A DNA stretch of 17,903 nt, taken from positions 1 through 17,903 of the forward strand of contig JAGWML010000032.1 of NCBI GenBank assembly GCA_028873155.1, read 5' to 3'. The position numbers were made by a program, and so were the translations under genes. Source of the stretch: Acidobacteriota bacterium (GTDB lineage Bacteria; Acidobacteriota; Terriglobia; Terriglobales; Acidobacteriaceae). The notes under the pieces are model-generated. The model saw nothing but the letters and a program-made list of their open reading frames with translations. It was not told the origin of the DNA and did no database searches. Of the stretch, positions 1 through 8,500 are shown one piece after another (within the stretch, counting starts at the first letter, position 1; each line of letters opens with the position of its first letter).

Positions 1-194
1 GGAAAACACGCGTCGAGACCTCTCTTCGTTTCACTTCGCAAGCGGATCGAATTATAAGCGGCCTGTGTGATTAATGAGATGAACATGCTCAAAACCATGC
101 TCTTAACGTCGTCCTTATCCTATAACCGGCAAACCGGACATTCCACCACTGCCGACCGCGCGCGCAGACGCGAACACGAGACGAGGGTGTCAGC

Positions 195-914
195 CTACTC
201 CTGCGGCGCGGGGGCTGCGGCGGGTGCGGCTGGTGGTGGGGGAGGCGGTGGCAGCGGCTGGCCCTCGGGGATAATGGTGACCTTGTTGAGGTAGACAGGC
301 GTGAGGGGCTTGTCATTGGCGTCGCGCTCGACGCGGGCGATGGACTGGACCACGAGGACGCTGGAGGGGTCGCACTGGCCGAAGAGGGTGTAGTGCTGAT
401 CGAGCGACGGATAGGCCTGCTCGGTGATGAAGAACTGGCTGCCGTTCGTGTTTGGACCGGAGTTGGCCATGGCGAGGCGACCGGGGACGTCGAAGCTGAG
501 GTTGGGGTCGAACTCATCGGGGAAGGTGTAGCCGGGATCGCCCATGCCGGTGCCGGCGGGGTCGCCACCCTGAATCATGAATTCGGGAATGACGCGATGG
601 AAGGTGGTGCCGTCGTAGAGCGGCTTGTTGTGCTGCTTCTTGTGGGTGACGGGGTCGGTCCAGTCTTTGGTGCCCTGGGCGAGCGCGATGAAGTTGGCGA
701 CGGCGTTGGGGGCCTGCTTCTGAAAGAACTGGCAGGTGATGCGGCCCATGGATGTGTCCATGATGACGTGGGGACCATTGGGCTGCACAAGCGCGGCGGG
801 GGTGGCTGTGGGCGCGTCGGGGATGTCGGCAGGCTTGGTGGTGTCCTGCGCGAAGGACGCGGCGGCGAAGACTAGAGCAAAGGCGGAAACGGAGAAAAGG
901 CGCGGAATTTTCAT
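195..914 (-). CDS. Secreted cyclophilin-type peptidyl-prolyl cis-trans isomerase
   Basis: Predicted to catalyse cis-trans isomerisation of prolyl bonds in exported proteins. The 239-residue product begins with a Sec signal peptide (basic MKIPR, hydrophobic core to about residue 20, likely cleavage after AASFA at 22), so it acts outside the cytoplasm. The cyclophilin domain spans about residues 48-216, with the signature FHRVIPEFMIQGGDP at 105-119 (catalytic Arg107) and the conserved stretch around 148-163 (MANSGPNTNGSQFFIT). I chose the ATG at 914; an in-frame TTG at 935 would add seven residues ahead of a good signal peptide, and neither has a strong Shine-Dalgarno. The C-terminus (219-239) is an unusual run of prolines and alanines, absent from minimal cyclophilins. 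It is the last gene on the minus strand here, separated from the upstream DUF1501 gene by a strong hairpin, so it may have its own promoter. Family assignment is secure; substrate is unknown. Confidence 0.93.
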   Translation of the reverse strand: MKIPRLFSVSAFALVFAAASFAQDTTKPADIPDAPTATPAALVQPNGPHVIMDTSMGRITCQFFQKQAPNAVANFIALAQGTKDWTDPVTHKKQHNKPLYDGTTFHRVIPEFMIQGGDPAGTGMGDPGYTFPDEFDPNLSFDVPGRLAMANSGPNTNGSQFFITEQAYPSLDQHYTLFGQCDPSSVLVVQSIARVERDANDKPLTPVYLNKVTIIPEGQPLPPPPPPPAAPAAAPAPQE

Positions 915-983
915 GCCAATTCGAGGGTACAACAAGGGGTGAGGCGGCTGCCAACGGCAGGTGAGGCGGAGTAGGGAAGACAG

Positions 984-1020
984 TCCATCCTTTCCGCGAG
1001 GTGGACGCGGAAAGGATGGA
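984..1020 (-). terminator. Perfect 15-bp stem-loop between DUF1501 and isomerase genes
   Basis: Arms 984-998 and 1006-1020 are perfectly complementary over 15 bp around a 7-nt loop (999-1005). It begins 24 nt beyond the DUF1501 stop codon and about 70 nt before the isomerase start. Neither side carries a T-run, so this is not a textbook intrinsic terminator. It may still end or attenuate the DUF1800-DUF1501 transcript, stabilise its 3' end, or act as a processing site. The stem is seen directly; the role is inferred. Confidence 0.6.
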
Positions 1021-1043
1021 GTATCCTGCGGCGGGCGTGAGGC

Positions 1044-2291
1044 CTACGCGAGACGCAGGAACCGGTTGGGCGCGATTTGCGCGCCGGGAAAGACAAGACC
1101 GAGATTGCTGGCGTTGAGCGTGGTGGAAACGAGCTCGCCGAGGACCTGACGGTAGTCGGTGGTGAGAGCGAGGTCGCGGCCCTGGTTGAGCTGGTCATTG
1201 TCCAGGCCGGGCCACTGGCCATAGACCTTGCCGCCATGGATGTGTCCGCCGAGGACGAACATGACATTGGCGTGACCGTGGTCTGTGCCGCCCGTGCCGT
1301 TTTCGCGTGCGGTGCGGCCGAACTCGGACATGGTGACGAGGGTGATGTCCTCGGCATCGTCGCCCATGTCGCGCCAGAACGCAGCGATGGATGCGGAGAA
1401 ATCGAGGAGGCGATTGGCGAGCTGACCGTTGACGCTGCCCTGGTTCTGATGTGTGTCCCAGCCGGTGACGTCCGAGAAGGCGGCCTCGACGCCGAGGTTG
1501 GCCGTGAGGAGCTGGGCAATCTGGCGCATGCTGTTGCCGAATTCGGACTTGGGGTAATCGGCGCCGTTGGCGGGCGCATATTGCTCGGGGTTGGCGGCGC
1601 GGAGCATCTGGACGGCGTCGAAGGTCTCTTCGCCGGCGGCGTGGAAGATGCGGTCGCCGCTGGAGCCGTACATTGCGGCAAAGGCGCTGGCCGCGGGCGA
1701 TGGAGCGGGGCCGCGTCCGCCGACGGCAAAGTTGTTGACGTTGTTGAGTGCGATGGCAGGGATCTGGCCGGCGAGGGTGAGCGGGACGTCGGCGCTGAGC
1801 GCGACTGCGCGAAAGGCCGTGTGCTGCGCGGGTCGGCGAAGGTCTTCGGCTTGAAGCGCGCGATTGAGCCAGCCGTCGCGGGTGCTCTTGTTGCCGGGGG
1901 TGCCGGACTCCATAAAGTCCTGCGCGTCGAAGTGGGAGCGGCTCATGTCGGGCGAGCCGACGGCGTGGACGATGGCGAGGTGACCTTGATCGTAGAGCGG
2001 CTTGAAGGCGGCGAGCGAGGGATGCAGACCGAAGGAGCCATCGAGGTCGAGGACCTGATTTTGCGGGATGGCGATGCTGGGACGCATCGCGTAGTAGTTG
2101 CGCTCGCGGAAGGGGACGACGATGTTGAGGCCATCAGCGGCGCCGCGCTGGAAGATGACGACGAGGCGACGATTGGGCGCGGTGGCCTGGGCTTGCGCGA
2201 GGACGGAGCGGACAAGGAAGCCGGGGAGGGCAGTAGTGCCCGCGAGCGCGAAGGCTCCGTTGCGGAGGAAGAAGCGGCGGGATGAGGGCAT
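1044..2291 (-). CDS. Tat-exported DUF1501 domain protein
   Basis: The 415-residue product opens with a twin-arginine signal (SRRFFLRNG at residues 4-12, hydrophobic stretch, AQA near 33-36), so it is probably exported folded by Tat. The rest matches the DUF1501 family, a group with an alkaline-phosphatase/sulfatase-like fold and no settled biochemical function. Recognisable family segments are the early QRGAADGLNIVVPF strand and the EFGRTARENGTGGTDHGHA block near residue 325, whose acidic and histidine residues resemble metal ligands of that superfamily. The ATG at 2291 has a purine-rich GGAGAG a few bases upstream. The gene starts 14 nt after the DUF1800 stop, so the two form an operon, an arrangement common in Acidobacteriota, Planctomycetes and Proteobacteria. 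A partner role in envelope or extracellular processing is inferred only. Family call is strong; function is unknown. Confidence 0.9.
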   Translation of the reverse strand: MPSSRRFFLRNGAFALAGTTALPGFLVRSVLAQAQATAPNRRLVVIFQRGAADGLNIVVPFRERNYYAMRPSIAIPQNQVLDLDGSFGLHPSLAAFKPLYDQGHLAIVHAVGSPDMSRSHFDAQDFMESGTPGNKSTRDGWLNRALQAEDLRRPAQHTAFRAVALSADVPLTLAGQIPAIALNNVNNFAVGGRGPAPSPAASAFAAMYGSSGDRIFHAAGEETFDAVQMLRAANPEQYAPANGADYPKSEFGNSMRQIAQLLTANLGVEAAFSDVTGWDTHQNQGSVNGQLANRLLDFSASIAAFWRDMGDDAEDITLVTMSEFGRTARENGTGGTDHGHANVMFVLGGHIHGGKVYGQWPGLDNDQLNQGRDLALTTDYRQVLGELVSTTLNASNLGLVFPGAQIAPNRFLRLA

Positions 2292-2305
2292 ACATACTCT
2301 CCTTC

Positions 2306-4453
<2,148 letters not shown>

Positions 4454-4462
4454 CCTGAGGAC

Positions 4463-4468
4463 TCCTCC
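4463..4468 (-). promoter_or_regulatory. Strong Shine-Dalgarno deciding the DUF1800 start
   Basis: On the minus strand a GGAGGAG-type sequence sits about 8 nt before the ATG at 4453. It lies inside the extended reading frame that begins at a GTG at 4504 and favours the shorter protein. Confidence 0.6.
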
Positions 4469-4560
4469 AGCAAGAAATGGGGACGTTTGCCCTGCCAGAC
4501 GCACGGGCGTGCTGAAGGCTCAAACGCCGATTGCCGGGAAAAGTTGTGGCGGGTAACCGG

Positions 4561-4617
4561 AAAGGGCTAAGGGAGGGTCGGGAGGGAGCAGCGATGAGGC
4601 GGGTTCAACAGCCCTTT
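4561..4617 (-). terminator. Inverted repeat at the end of the sigma/anti-sigma operon
   Basis: An 8-bp perfect inverted repeat, AAAGGGCT at 4561-4568 and AGCCCTTT at 4610-4617, brackets the anti-sigma stop codon; the inner 41 nt form a long loop. The anti-sigma-side arm encodes the last Lys-Gly-Cys codons. The loop is too long for a canonical terminator and there is no T-run after the second arm on the minus strand, so a terminator role is only a possibility. Confidence 0.25.
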
Positions 4618-4841
4618 TTGCAGCGGGCCATGATAGCGGCGTGGAGGCGGTCGCGGAGGCTGGGCGGGAGCTCGTAGATCTCGTGAGAGCGGTAGATCTC
4701 GATGGTCTTTCGGGTGGTGTTGAGGGTGACTTCGCAGTGCTCGCAGCCCTTAAGATGCTGCTGGAGCTCGGCGCGCGTGTTGGGAGCTACCTCGTCGTCA
4801 ATGAGGTCATCGAGGAGGGCGAGAAATTCAGAACAGGTCAC
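4605..4841 (-). CDS. Soluble ZAS-type zinc-binding anti-sigma factor
   Basis: A 78-residue protein that probably binds and silences the ECF sigma factor encoded just upstream. Zinc anti-sigma (ZAS) ligands are visible as Cys3, His29, Cys33 and Cys36 (C-X25-H-X3-C-X2-C), embedded in helices typical of the fold (FLALLDDLIDDEV, ELQQHLKGCEHC). No membrane segment follows, so this is a cytoplasmic form like redox-sensing RsrA/ChrR-type proteins rather than a transmembrane RseA type. Two further cysteines lie at the very C-terminus (Cys74, Cys78). The start is GTG at 4841, overlapping the sigma TGA as GTGA, with GGGGAG about 7 nt upstream; translation is probably coupled to that of the sigma factor. 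Release by thiol oxidation is known for relatives but inferred here. Family confidence is high, signal unknown. Confidence 0.85.
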   Translation of the reverse strand: MTCSEFLALLDDLIDDEVAPNTRAELQQHLKGCEHCEVTLNTTRKTIEIYRSHEIYELPPSLRDRLHAAIMARCKKGC

Positions 4842-5464
4842 TTCGCACTCCCCTTTTTTCTGCGGAAATAGCGGCTGAGGCGCTCACGAAGCTGGAGACG
4901 GGCGCGAAGGAGCCGTGATTTGACGGCGGGTACGCTGAGGCCGAGGGTCTCCGCTGTCTCTTCGGTCGAAAGGCCATCCACGTCGCGCAGGACGAAGACG
5001 ATGCGGAAGCCGGGCGGCAGACCTTGAATGGTCTTGCGGAGGATTTCAGCAAGCTCGGCCTGGGTGTAGTTCTGCTCGGGGTCGGGAGCCCAGTCTGCAA
5101 GGTCGCGTGGAACGCTGCCCTCTTCTGTCTCGACATCCTCGTCGATGGAGACCATTTTTCCGGTGCGCCGTTTGCGCAGGCGCATGAGACTCTCGTTAAC
5201 AGCAATGCGAACCAGCCACGTGTAGAACTTTGAGTTGCCCTGGAACTGGTCGAGCTTTTCGAATGCCTTGAGAAAGGCGTCCTGCATGACGTCTTCTGCG
5301 TCTTCGCGGTTCTGGGTGATGTGTTGCGCGATGCGGAAGACCTGGCGTTCATATTTGCGGACCAGTGTGTCGTAGGCGGAAACGTCACCGGCGCGCACCT
5401 GTTCGACGAGTGCGACGTCGGGGTGCTGCTCGTTTTCGCCCGCAACTGATTGGATGGTCGCCAT
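4838..5464 (-). CDS. ECF-family RNA polymerase sigma factor
   Basis: A 208-residue group 4 (ECF) sigma factor directing RNA polymerase to a stress regulon. Region 2 covers about residues 34-105 (YDTLVRKYERQVFRIA, then DAEDVMQDAFLKAFEKLDQF and the WLVRIAVNESLMRLRKRR DNA-melting and -10 contact part). A linker rich in acidic residues (DEDVETEEGSVPRD) follows. Region 4 is at about 135-200, with LPPGFRIVFVLRDVDGLSTEETAETLGLSVPAVKSRLLRAR forming the helix-turn-helix that reads the -35 element. The ATG at 5464 lacks a close Shine-Dalgarno; a GGGGGA is about 17 nt upstream. It heads a two-gene operon with the overlapping anti-sigma gene. Its targets cannot be read from this window. Confidence 0.95.
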   Translation of the reverse strand: MATIQSVAGENEQHPDVALVEQVRAGDVSAYDTLVRKYERQVFRIAQHITQNREDAEDVMQDAFLKAFEKLDQFQGNSKFYTWLVRIAVNESLMRLRKRRTGKMVSIDEDVETEEGSVPRDLADWAPDPEQNYTQAELAEILRKTIQGLPPGFRIVFVLRDVDGLSTEETAETLGLSVPAVKSRLLRARLQLRERLSRYFRRKKGSAK

Positions 5465-5527
5465 AGGGAATGGTTGCGGAAATCCCCCGAGAAAAATGAA
5501 AGGGACTACCGCGGAGCCTGTAACTAG

Positions 5528-5556
5528 AGTGTATCGGAGGGCGGCGGGGGTGACAA
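5528..5556 (-). promoter_or_regulatory. Candidate sigma-70-type promoter of the sigma/anti-sigma operon
   Basis: On the minus strand, TTGTCA (5556-5551) and TACACT (5533-5528) are separated by exactly 17 nt, matching the housekeeping consensus at 5 of 6 and 4 of 6 positions. Transcription would start near 5520, giving a leader of about 55 nt before the sigma ATG. No convincing ECF-type GGAAC/GTC autoregulatory pair was seen in the same intergenic region. Confidence 0.45.
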
Positions 5557-5638
5557 AGCCGGCCGGCTCACTTTGGGATGGGGAGCGGCGTCTTTTCGAT
5601 GAGCGGGTGCCATGGGTGACACCGTTGGTACGCTGGGG

Positions 5639-5666
5639 TTGCGACTGTGAGAGTTCAGCTTAGAGT
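5639..5666 (+). promoter_or_regulatory. Weak candidate promoter just upstream of the transglycosylase
   Basis: TTGCGA (5639-5644) and TAGAGT (5661-5666) are 16 nt apart, with the -10 ending only 6 nt before the ATG at 5673. If used, transcription would start at or next to the ATG, giving a leaderless mRNA. The match to consensus is modest (TTG.. and TA..-T), so this is tentative. Confidence 0.25.
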
Positions 5667-5672
5667 GAAGAT

Positions 5673-8015
5673 ATGAGCGATGTGCGGACAATCGATGGTG
5701 CACGGGGCTGGGTTCGAGTGACGGCGGCTCTGCTGGCGGGAGTGCTGACTGTTCCTCCTGCAGGCGCACAGAGCGCTGCGGAGAATACACACGGATCGTC
5801 GAGTTCGACATCGCAGACGACGAAGAAACATCCGGCGACGGCCAGCACGCACAAGAGAGCACTCCGAAAGAAGCACCCACCTTCAGCGCGGACACGGCGC
5901 ATCCGGCAGGCCTTTGTGGCGTCCGCCGAATTGCAGCCGATGGCGCAGCAACTGGCGACGATGCGAACTCCTGAGGCGTATGCGGGCGTGGCAGCGTATG
6001 CGCGGCGGCATACGGGCGAGTCGGCGGCGGCGGCATACCTCGCTCTGGGGCATGCGTATCTGCTGGACAAGCGCGATGCCGATGCGGCAGCGAATCTGGA
6101 GAAGGCGCGCGCTGCGGGCGATCTGCTGGCGGATTATGCGGATTTTCTGGGCGCGGAGGCGCAGCACGGCGCCGGAGATGACCGAGCAGCAGAAGTATTG
6201 CTGAAGGGATTCGCCGCGCGGTATCCGGACAGCATTTTTGTGGCGCAGGCGCCGGAGACTGAGGCCGAGGTTTTGCTGGCGATGCAGAAGGCGGAAGAAG
6301 CAGGGCGCGTTCTCGATGCGGCTGCGAGCGGGTCTGCGGCCGGGCGGCCGGGATTCCAACTGGCGAAGGCAGAGGTCGCGGAGGCGCTGGGGCAGAACCC
6401 GCAGGCCATCGGGTTCTACAAAGCCCTGCTGGTGGCGCATCCCCTGGCGGATGAAGCGGAGAAGGCGCGGGCCAGGCTGACGGCGCTCGGCGCGGAAGGA
6501 ACGCTGACGGTCAGCGAACTGCGGAGTCTGGCGGATGCCTACTATCGGGCGCATCGCTACAACCTGGCGAGCGAGCAGTATCGCGCGCTGGTGAGGAAGG
6601 CGGAGCTGCCGCAAGGGACGCGGGACGGATTCGAGATTGCTGCCGCGGCGTGCGATTTGAAGCTGAAGCGGCTGACGGTTGCAGAGGCGGAGGCATTGCC
6701 GGATTCGCAGGACGAGAATGGCGCGCGAAGGATGTATCTGCTGATGGAGCTGGCGCGGGATCGCGATGACCTGGACCAGCAACAGTCGATCGTTGCGACG
6801 ATGGAGACGCGATTTGGAGCGAGCGACTGGCTGGCGGAGGCGCTGTTTTCCAGCGGCAACATGTATATGCTGCGGCGCGACTATCCGAAGGCGGTGGGGT
6901 ACTACGGATATCTCGCGGAGCACTTCCAGGGAAGCAAGAATGCTGCCGCGGCGCACTGGCGCGCTGGCTGGCTGAGCTATCGGCAGGGACTCTACCAGGA
7001 TGCGGCGCGACTTTTCGATGAGCAGATTGCGCGGTATCCAAGCGCCAACGAAACGGTAGCGGCGCTCTATTGGCGCGGACGTCTGTACGAGACGCAGGAA
7101 CACAATCCGGCGCATGCGGTCGCGAACTATCGCGCGATTGTGCGCGCGTATCCGCATTATTTTTACGCGCAGATGGCGCGGAAGCGACTGGAAGGAATGG
7201 ATCGCGTGACGCCTGCTGCCGATCCGGGGCTGGAGCGGTTCAAGGCTGTCAATGTGCCAACGCTGGAGGATAGCTTTCCTGACGACAACGAGCACCTGGC
7301 GAAGGCGAAGCTGCTAGGGAATGCGGGGCTGAACGAATATATACCGCGGGAGATTGCGGCGGATCCGGAGTCGGCCTCCTGGAGCGCGCTGGCGGAGGCG
7401 CAGATTTACGCGAGCTACGGAGAGGACTTCAGGGCGATGCGCGCACTGAAGCGCGCGATGCCGTATGCGGCCTCAGCGCAGATTGCTGCGGTGCCTCTGG
7501 CGTACTGGCGGATTCTGTTTCCGGAGCCGTACTGGGAGACGATTCGCGCGGAGTCGGCGAAGAATCATCTGGACCCGTATCTGGTCGCGTCGCTGATCCG
7601 GCAGGAGTCGGAGTTCAATCCTTCGGTTGTGTCGTATGCGAATGCGTGGGGGTTGATGCAGCTACTACCGCCTGTGGGGCGGCAGCTTGCGCGACAGGAA
7701 GGGATGACGCGCTTCGCCACGTATCAGCTTCTGAACCCGGAGACGAATATCCGGCTGGGGACGCGGTATCTGCGCCAGATGCTTGATCGGTTTGACGGCG
7801 TGACGGAGTATGCGCTGGCTGCGTATAACGCGGGCGACAATCGCGTGACTGACTGGCAGGCGGCCGGGCCCTACTCCGGAATGGACGAGTTTGTGGAGTC
7901 CATTCCCTTTACGCAGACGCGGGAGTATGTAGAGGCAATCCTGCGGAATATCGAGATGTACAAAGAGATCGATGCGGCTGGAGCGGTGAAGCCGAAGGCG
8001 ACCGGGGGATCGTAG
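5673..8015 (+). CDS. Slt70-like soluble lytic transglycosylase with helical repeats
   Basis: Predicted to cleave the glycan strands of peptidoglycan with formation of 1,6-anhydro-muramyl ends. The 780-residue product starts with a probable signal peptide (hydrophobic VRVTAALLAGVLTVPPAGA, cleavage near residue 33) followed by a Ser/Thr/Lys-rich linker. Residues of about 75-600 are Ala-rich helical TPR-like repeats, which form the superhelical U-domain in Slt70. The C-terminal SLT domain runs from about 625 to 765: LIRQESEFNP carries catalytic Glu645, then AWGLMQLLPPVG, NPETNIRLGTRYL and ALAAYNAGDNRV, all hallmarks of family 1 lytic transglycosylases. Overall length exceeds E. coli Slt (about 645). 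Transcribed divergently from the sigma operon across 208 nt. No Shine-Dalgarno is obvious before the ATG. Start at 5673 fits the signal peptide. Cell-wall turnover or enlargement is the likely role. Confidence 0.93.
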   Translation: MSDVRTIDGARGWVRVTAALLAGVLTVPPAGAQSAAENTHGSSSSTSQTTKKHPATASTHKRALRKKHPPSARTRRIRQAFVASAELQPMAQQLATMRTPEAYAGVAAYARRHTGESAAAAYLALGHAYLLDKRDADAAANLEKARAAGDLLADYADFLGAEAQHGAGDDRAAEVLLKGFAARYPDSIFVAQAPETEAEVLLAMQKAEEAGRVLDAAASGSAAGRPGFQLAKAEVAEALGQNPQAIGFYKALLVAHPLADEAEKARARLTALGAEGTLTVSELRSLADAYYRAHRYNLASEQYRALVRKAELPQGTRDGFEIAAAACDLKLKRLTVAEAEALPDSQDENGARRMYLLMELARDRDDLDQQQSIVATMETRFGASDWLAEALFSSGNMYMLRRDYPKAVGYYGYLAEHFQGSKNAAAAHWRAGWLSYRQGLYQDAARLFDEQIARYPSANETVAALYWRGRLYETQEHNPAHAVANYRAIVRAYPHYFYAQMARKRLEGMDRVTPAADPGLERFKAVNVPTLEDSFPDDNEHLAKAKLLGNAGLNEYIPREIAADPESASWSALAEAQIYASYGEDFRAMRALKRAMPYAASAQIAAVPLAYWRILFPEPYWETIRAESAKNHLDPYLVASLIRQESEFNPSVVSYANAWGLMQLLPPVGRQLARQEGMTRFATYQLLNPETNIRLGTRYLRQMLDRFDGVTEYALAAYNAGDNRVTDWQAAGPYSGMDEFVESIPFTQTREYVEAILRNIEMYKEIDAAGAVKPKATGGS

Positions 8016-8019
8016 TGGA

Positions 8020-8032
8020 GACCGAAACGGTC
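8020..8032 (+). repeat. Short hairpin directly after the transglycosylase stop
   Basis: GACCG and CGGTC form a perfect 5-bp stem around AAA, starting 5 nt past the stop codon. It is short and has no T-run, so it is only a weak terminator candidate. Confidence 0.2.
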
Positions 8033-8220
8033 GCGGGGAATCCGGGTTGATACCTGTGGCGGCTTGATTGCGATTGACGTTTTGCGGAGGGGCGGAGAGA
8101 CTCGAAGGCAAGCGGCCCCTGAAATCTGCCGTGGCACCATTCGCAGCCTGCTGTTGTTGCACAACGGAGAGGCGTGAACGAGCAGTCGCCGATCCTTCAT
8201 CTCAGCCTATGGAGGCCAGG

Positions 8221-8484
8221 ATGTCAGCCGACTTGCAGTTTCTGGAAGAATGGATCCCCGAAAAGATGGACCCCGGAACAGTCTTTGTGCTGGAAAACCA
8301 GACGAAGATGGGGAAGGCAGACAACCCTTACGTGGCGGTGATGTCGTGCCCGCGTTGCGGCACGATGGGGCTGATCACGCGACGCCAGCTCTGCGCCGGA
8401 GAGACGATGATCTGCGGCGGCGAAATCTGCTCGGCGGAGTACAGGCTGGACGGAGAAATCATTCGCTACCGGTCGCCGCAATAG
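8221..8484 (+). CDS. Small cysteine-rich, probably zinc-binding protein
   Basis: An 87-residue protein of unknown function. The reading frame extends upstream to an ATG at 8068, but I chose the ATG at 8221 because GGAGG at 8211-8215 sits 5 nt before it and the upstream part (with CCCC and no conserved look) resembles translated intergenic sequence. Five cysteines are placed at 43, 46, 58, 65 and 70 (C-X2-C-X11-C-X6-C-X4-C); CPRCG followed by the later cysteines looks like a zinc-ribbon knuckle. No signal peptide or membrane segment is visible, so it is probably cytoplasmic. It lies 205 nt after the transglycosylase, so it may be transcribed separately. Role could be nucleic-acid or protein binding, but nothing in the sequence decides this. 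Confidence 0.72.
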   Translation: MSADLQFLEEWIPEKMDPGTVFVLENQTKMGKADNPYVAVMSCPRCGTMGLITRRQLCAGETMICGGEICSAEYRLDGEIIRYRSPQ

Positions 8485-8491
8485 CGACTGG
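8469..8491 (+). terminator. Hairpin at the convergent gene junction
   Basis: An 8-bp stem (8469-8476 with 8484-8491, one G-T wobble) and a 7-nt loop overlap the stop codon of the small cysteine-rich gene. It lies 10 nt from the stop of the oppositely oriented aldehyde dehydrogenase, a position suited to bidirectional termination. No T-run follows on either strand, so confidence is moderate. Confidence 0.4.
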
Positions 8492-8500
8492 CAAAGTTCT

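Noticed and set aside
1..98. Open minus-strand frame from an ATG at 98 to the window edge, and a TATAAT-like element near 51-57
   Set aside because: Only 32 codons with no ribosome site or recognisable sequence, and its codon use is AT-richer than the neighbours; looks like intergenic sequence. Cannot be settled without sequence beyond the edge.
126..137. CCGG-caaa-CCGG palindrome as a terminator for the isomerase gene
   Set aside because: Only a 4-bp stem with no T-run; too weak to call.
1077..2285. Long plus-strand reading frame of 402 codons opposite the DUF1501 gene
   Set aside because: It is an antisense shadow produced by GC-rich codon use; the product is Val/Glu/Gly/Ala-rich with no recognisable domain, while the minus-strand frame has a Tat signal and family motifs.
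5883..7295. Minus-strand reading frame of 470 codons inside the transglycosylase gene
   Set aside because: Arg/Leu/Gln-rich shadow translation without domains; the plus-strand frame encodes a continuous signal peptide, helical repeats and SLT domain.
8068..8220. N-terminal extension of the small cysteine-rich protein
   Set aside because: The extension includes a run of cysteines and basic residues typical of translated non-coding DNA, and a clear GGAGG sits before the ATG at 8221.
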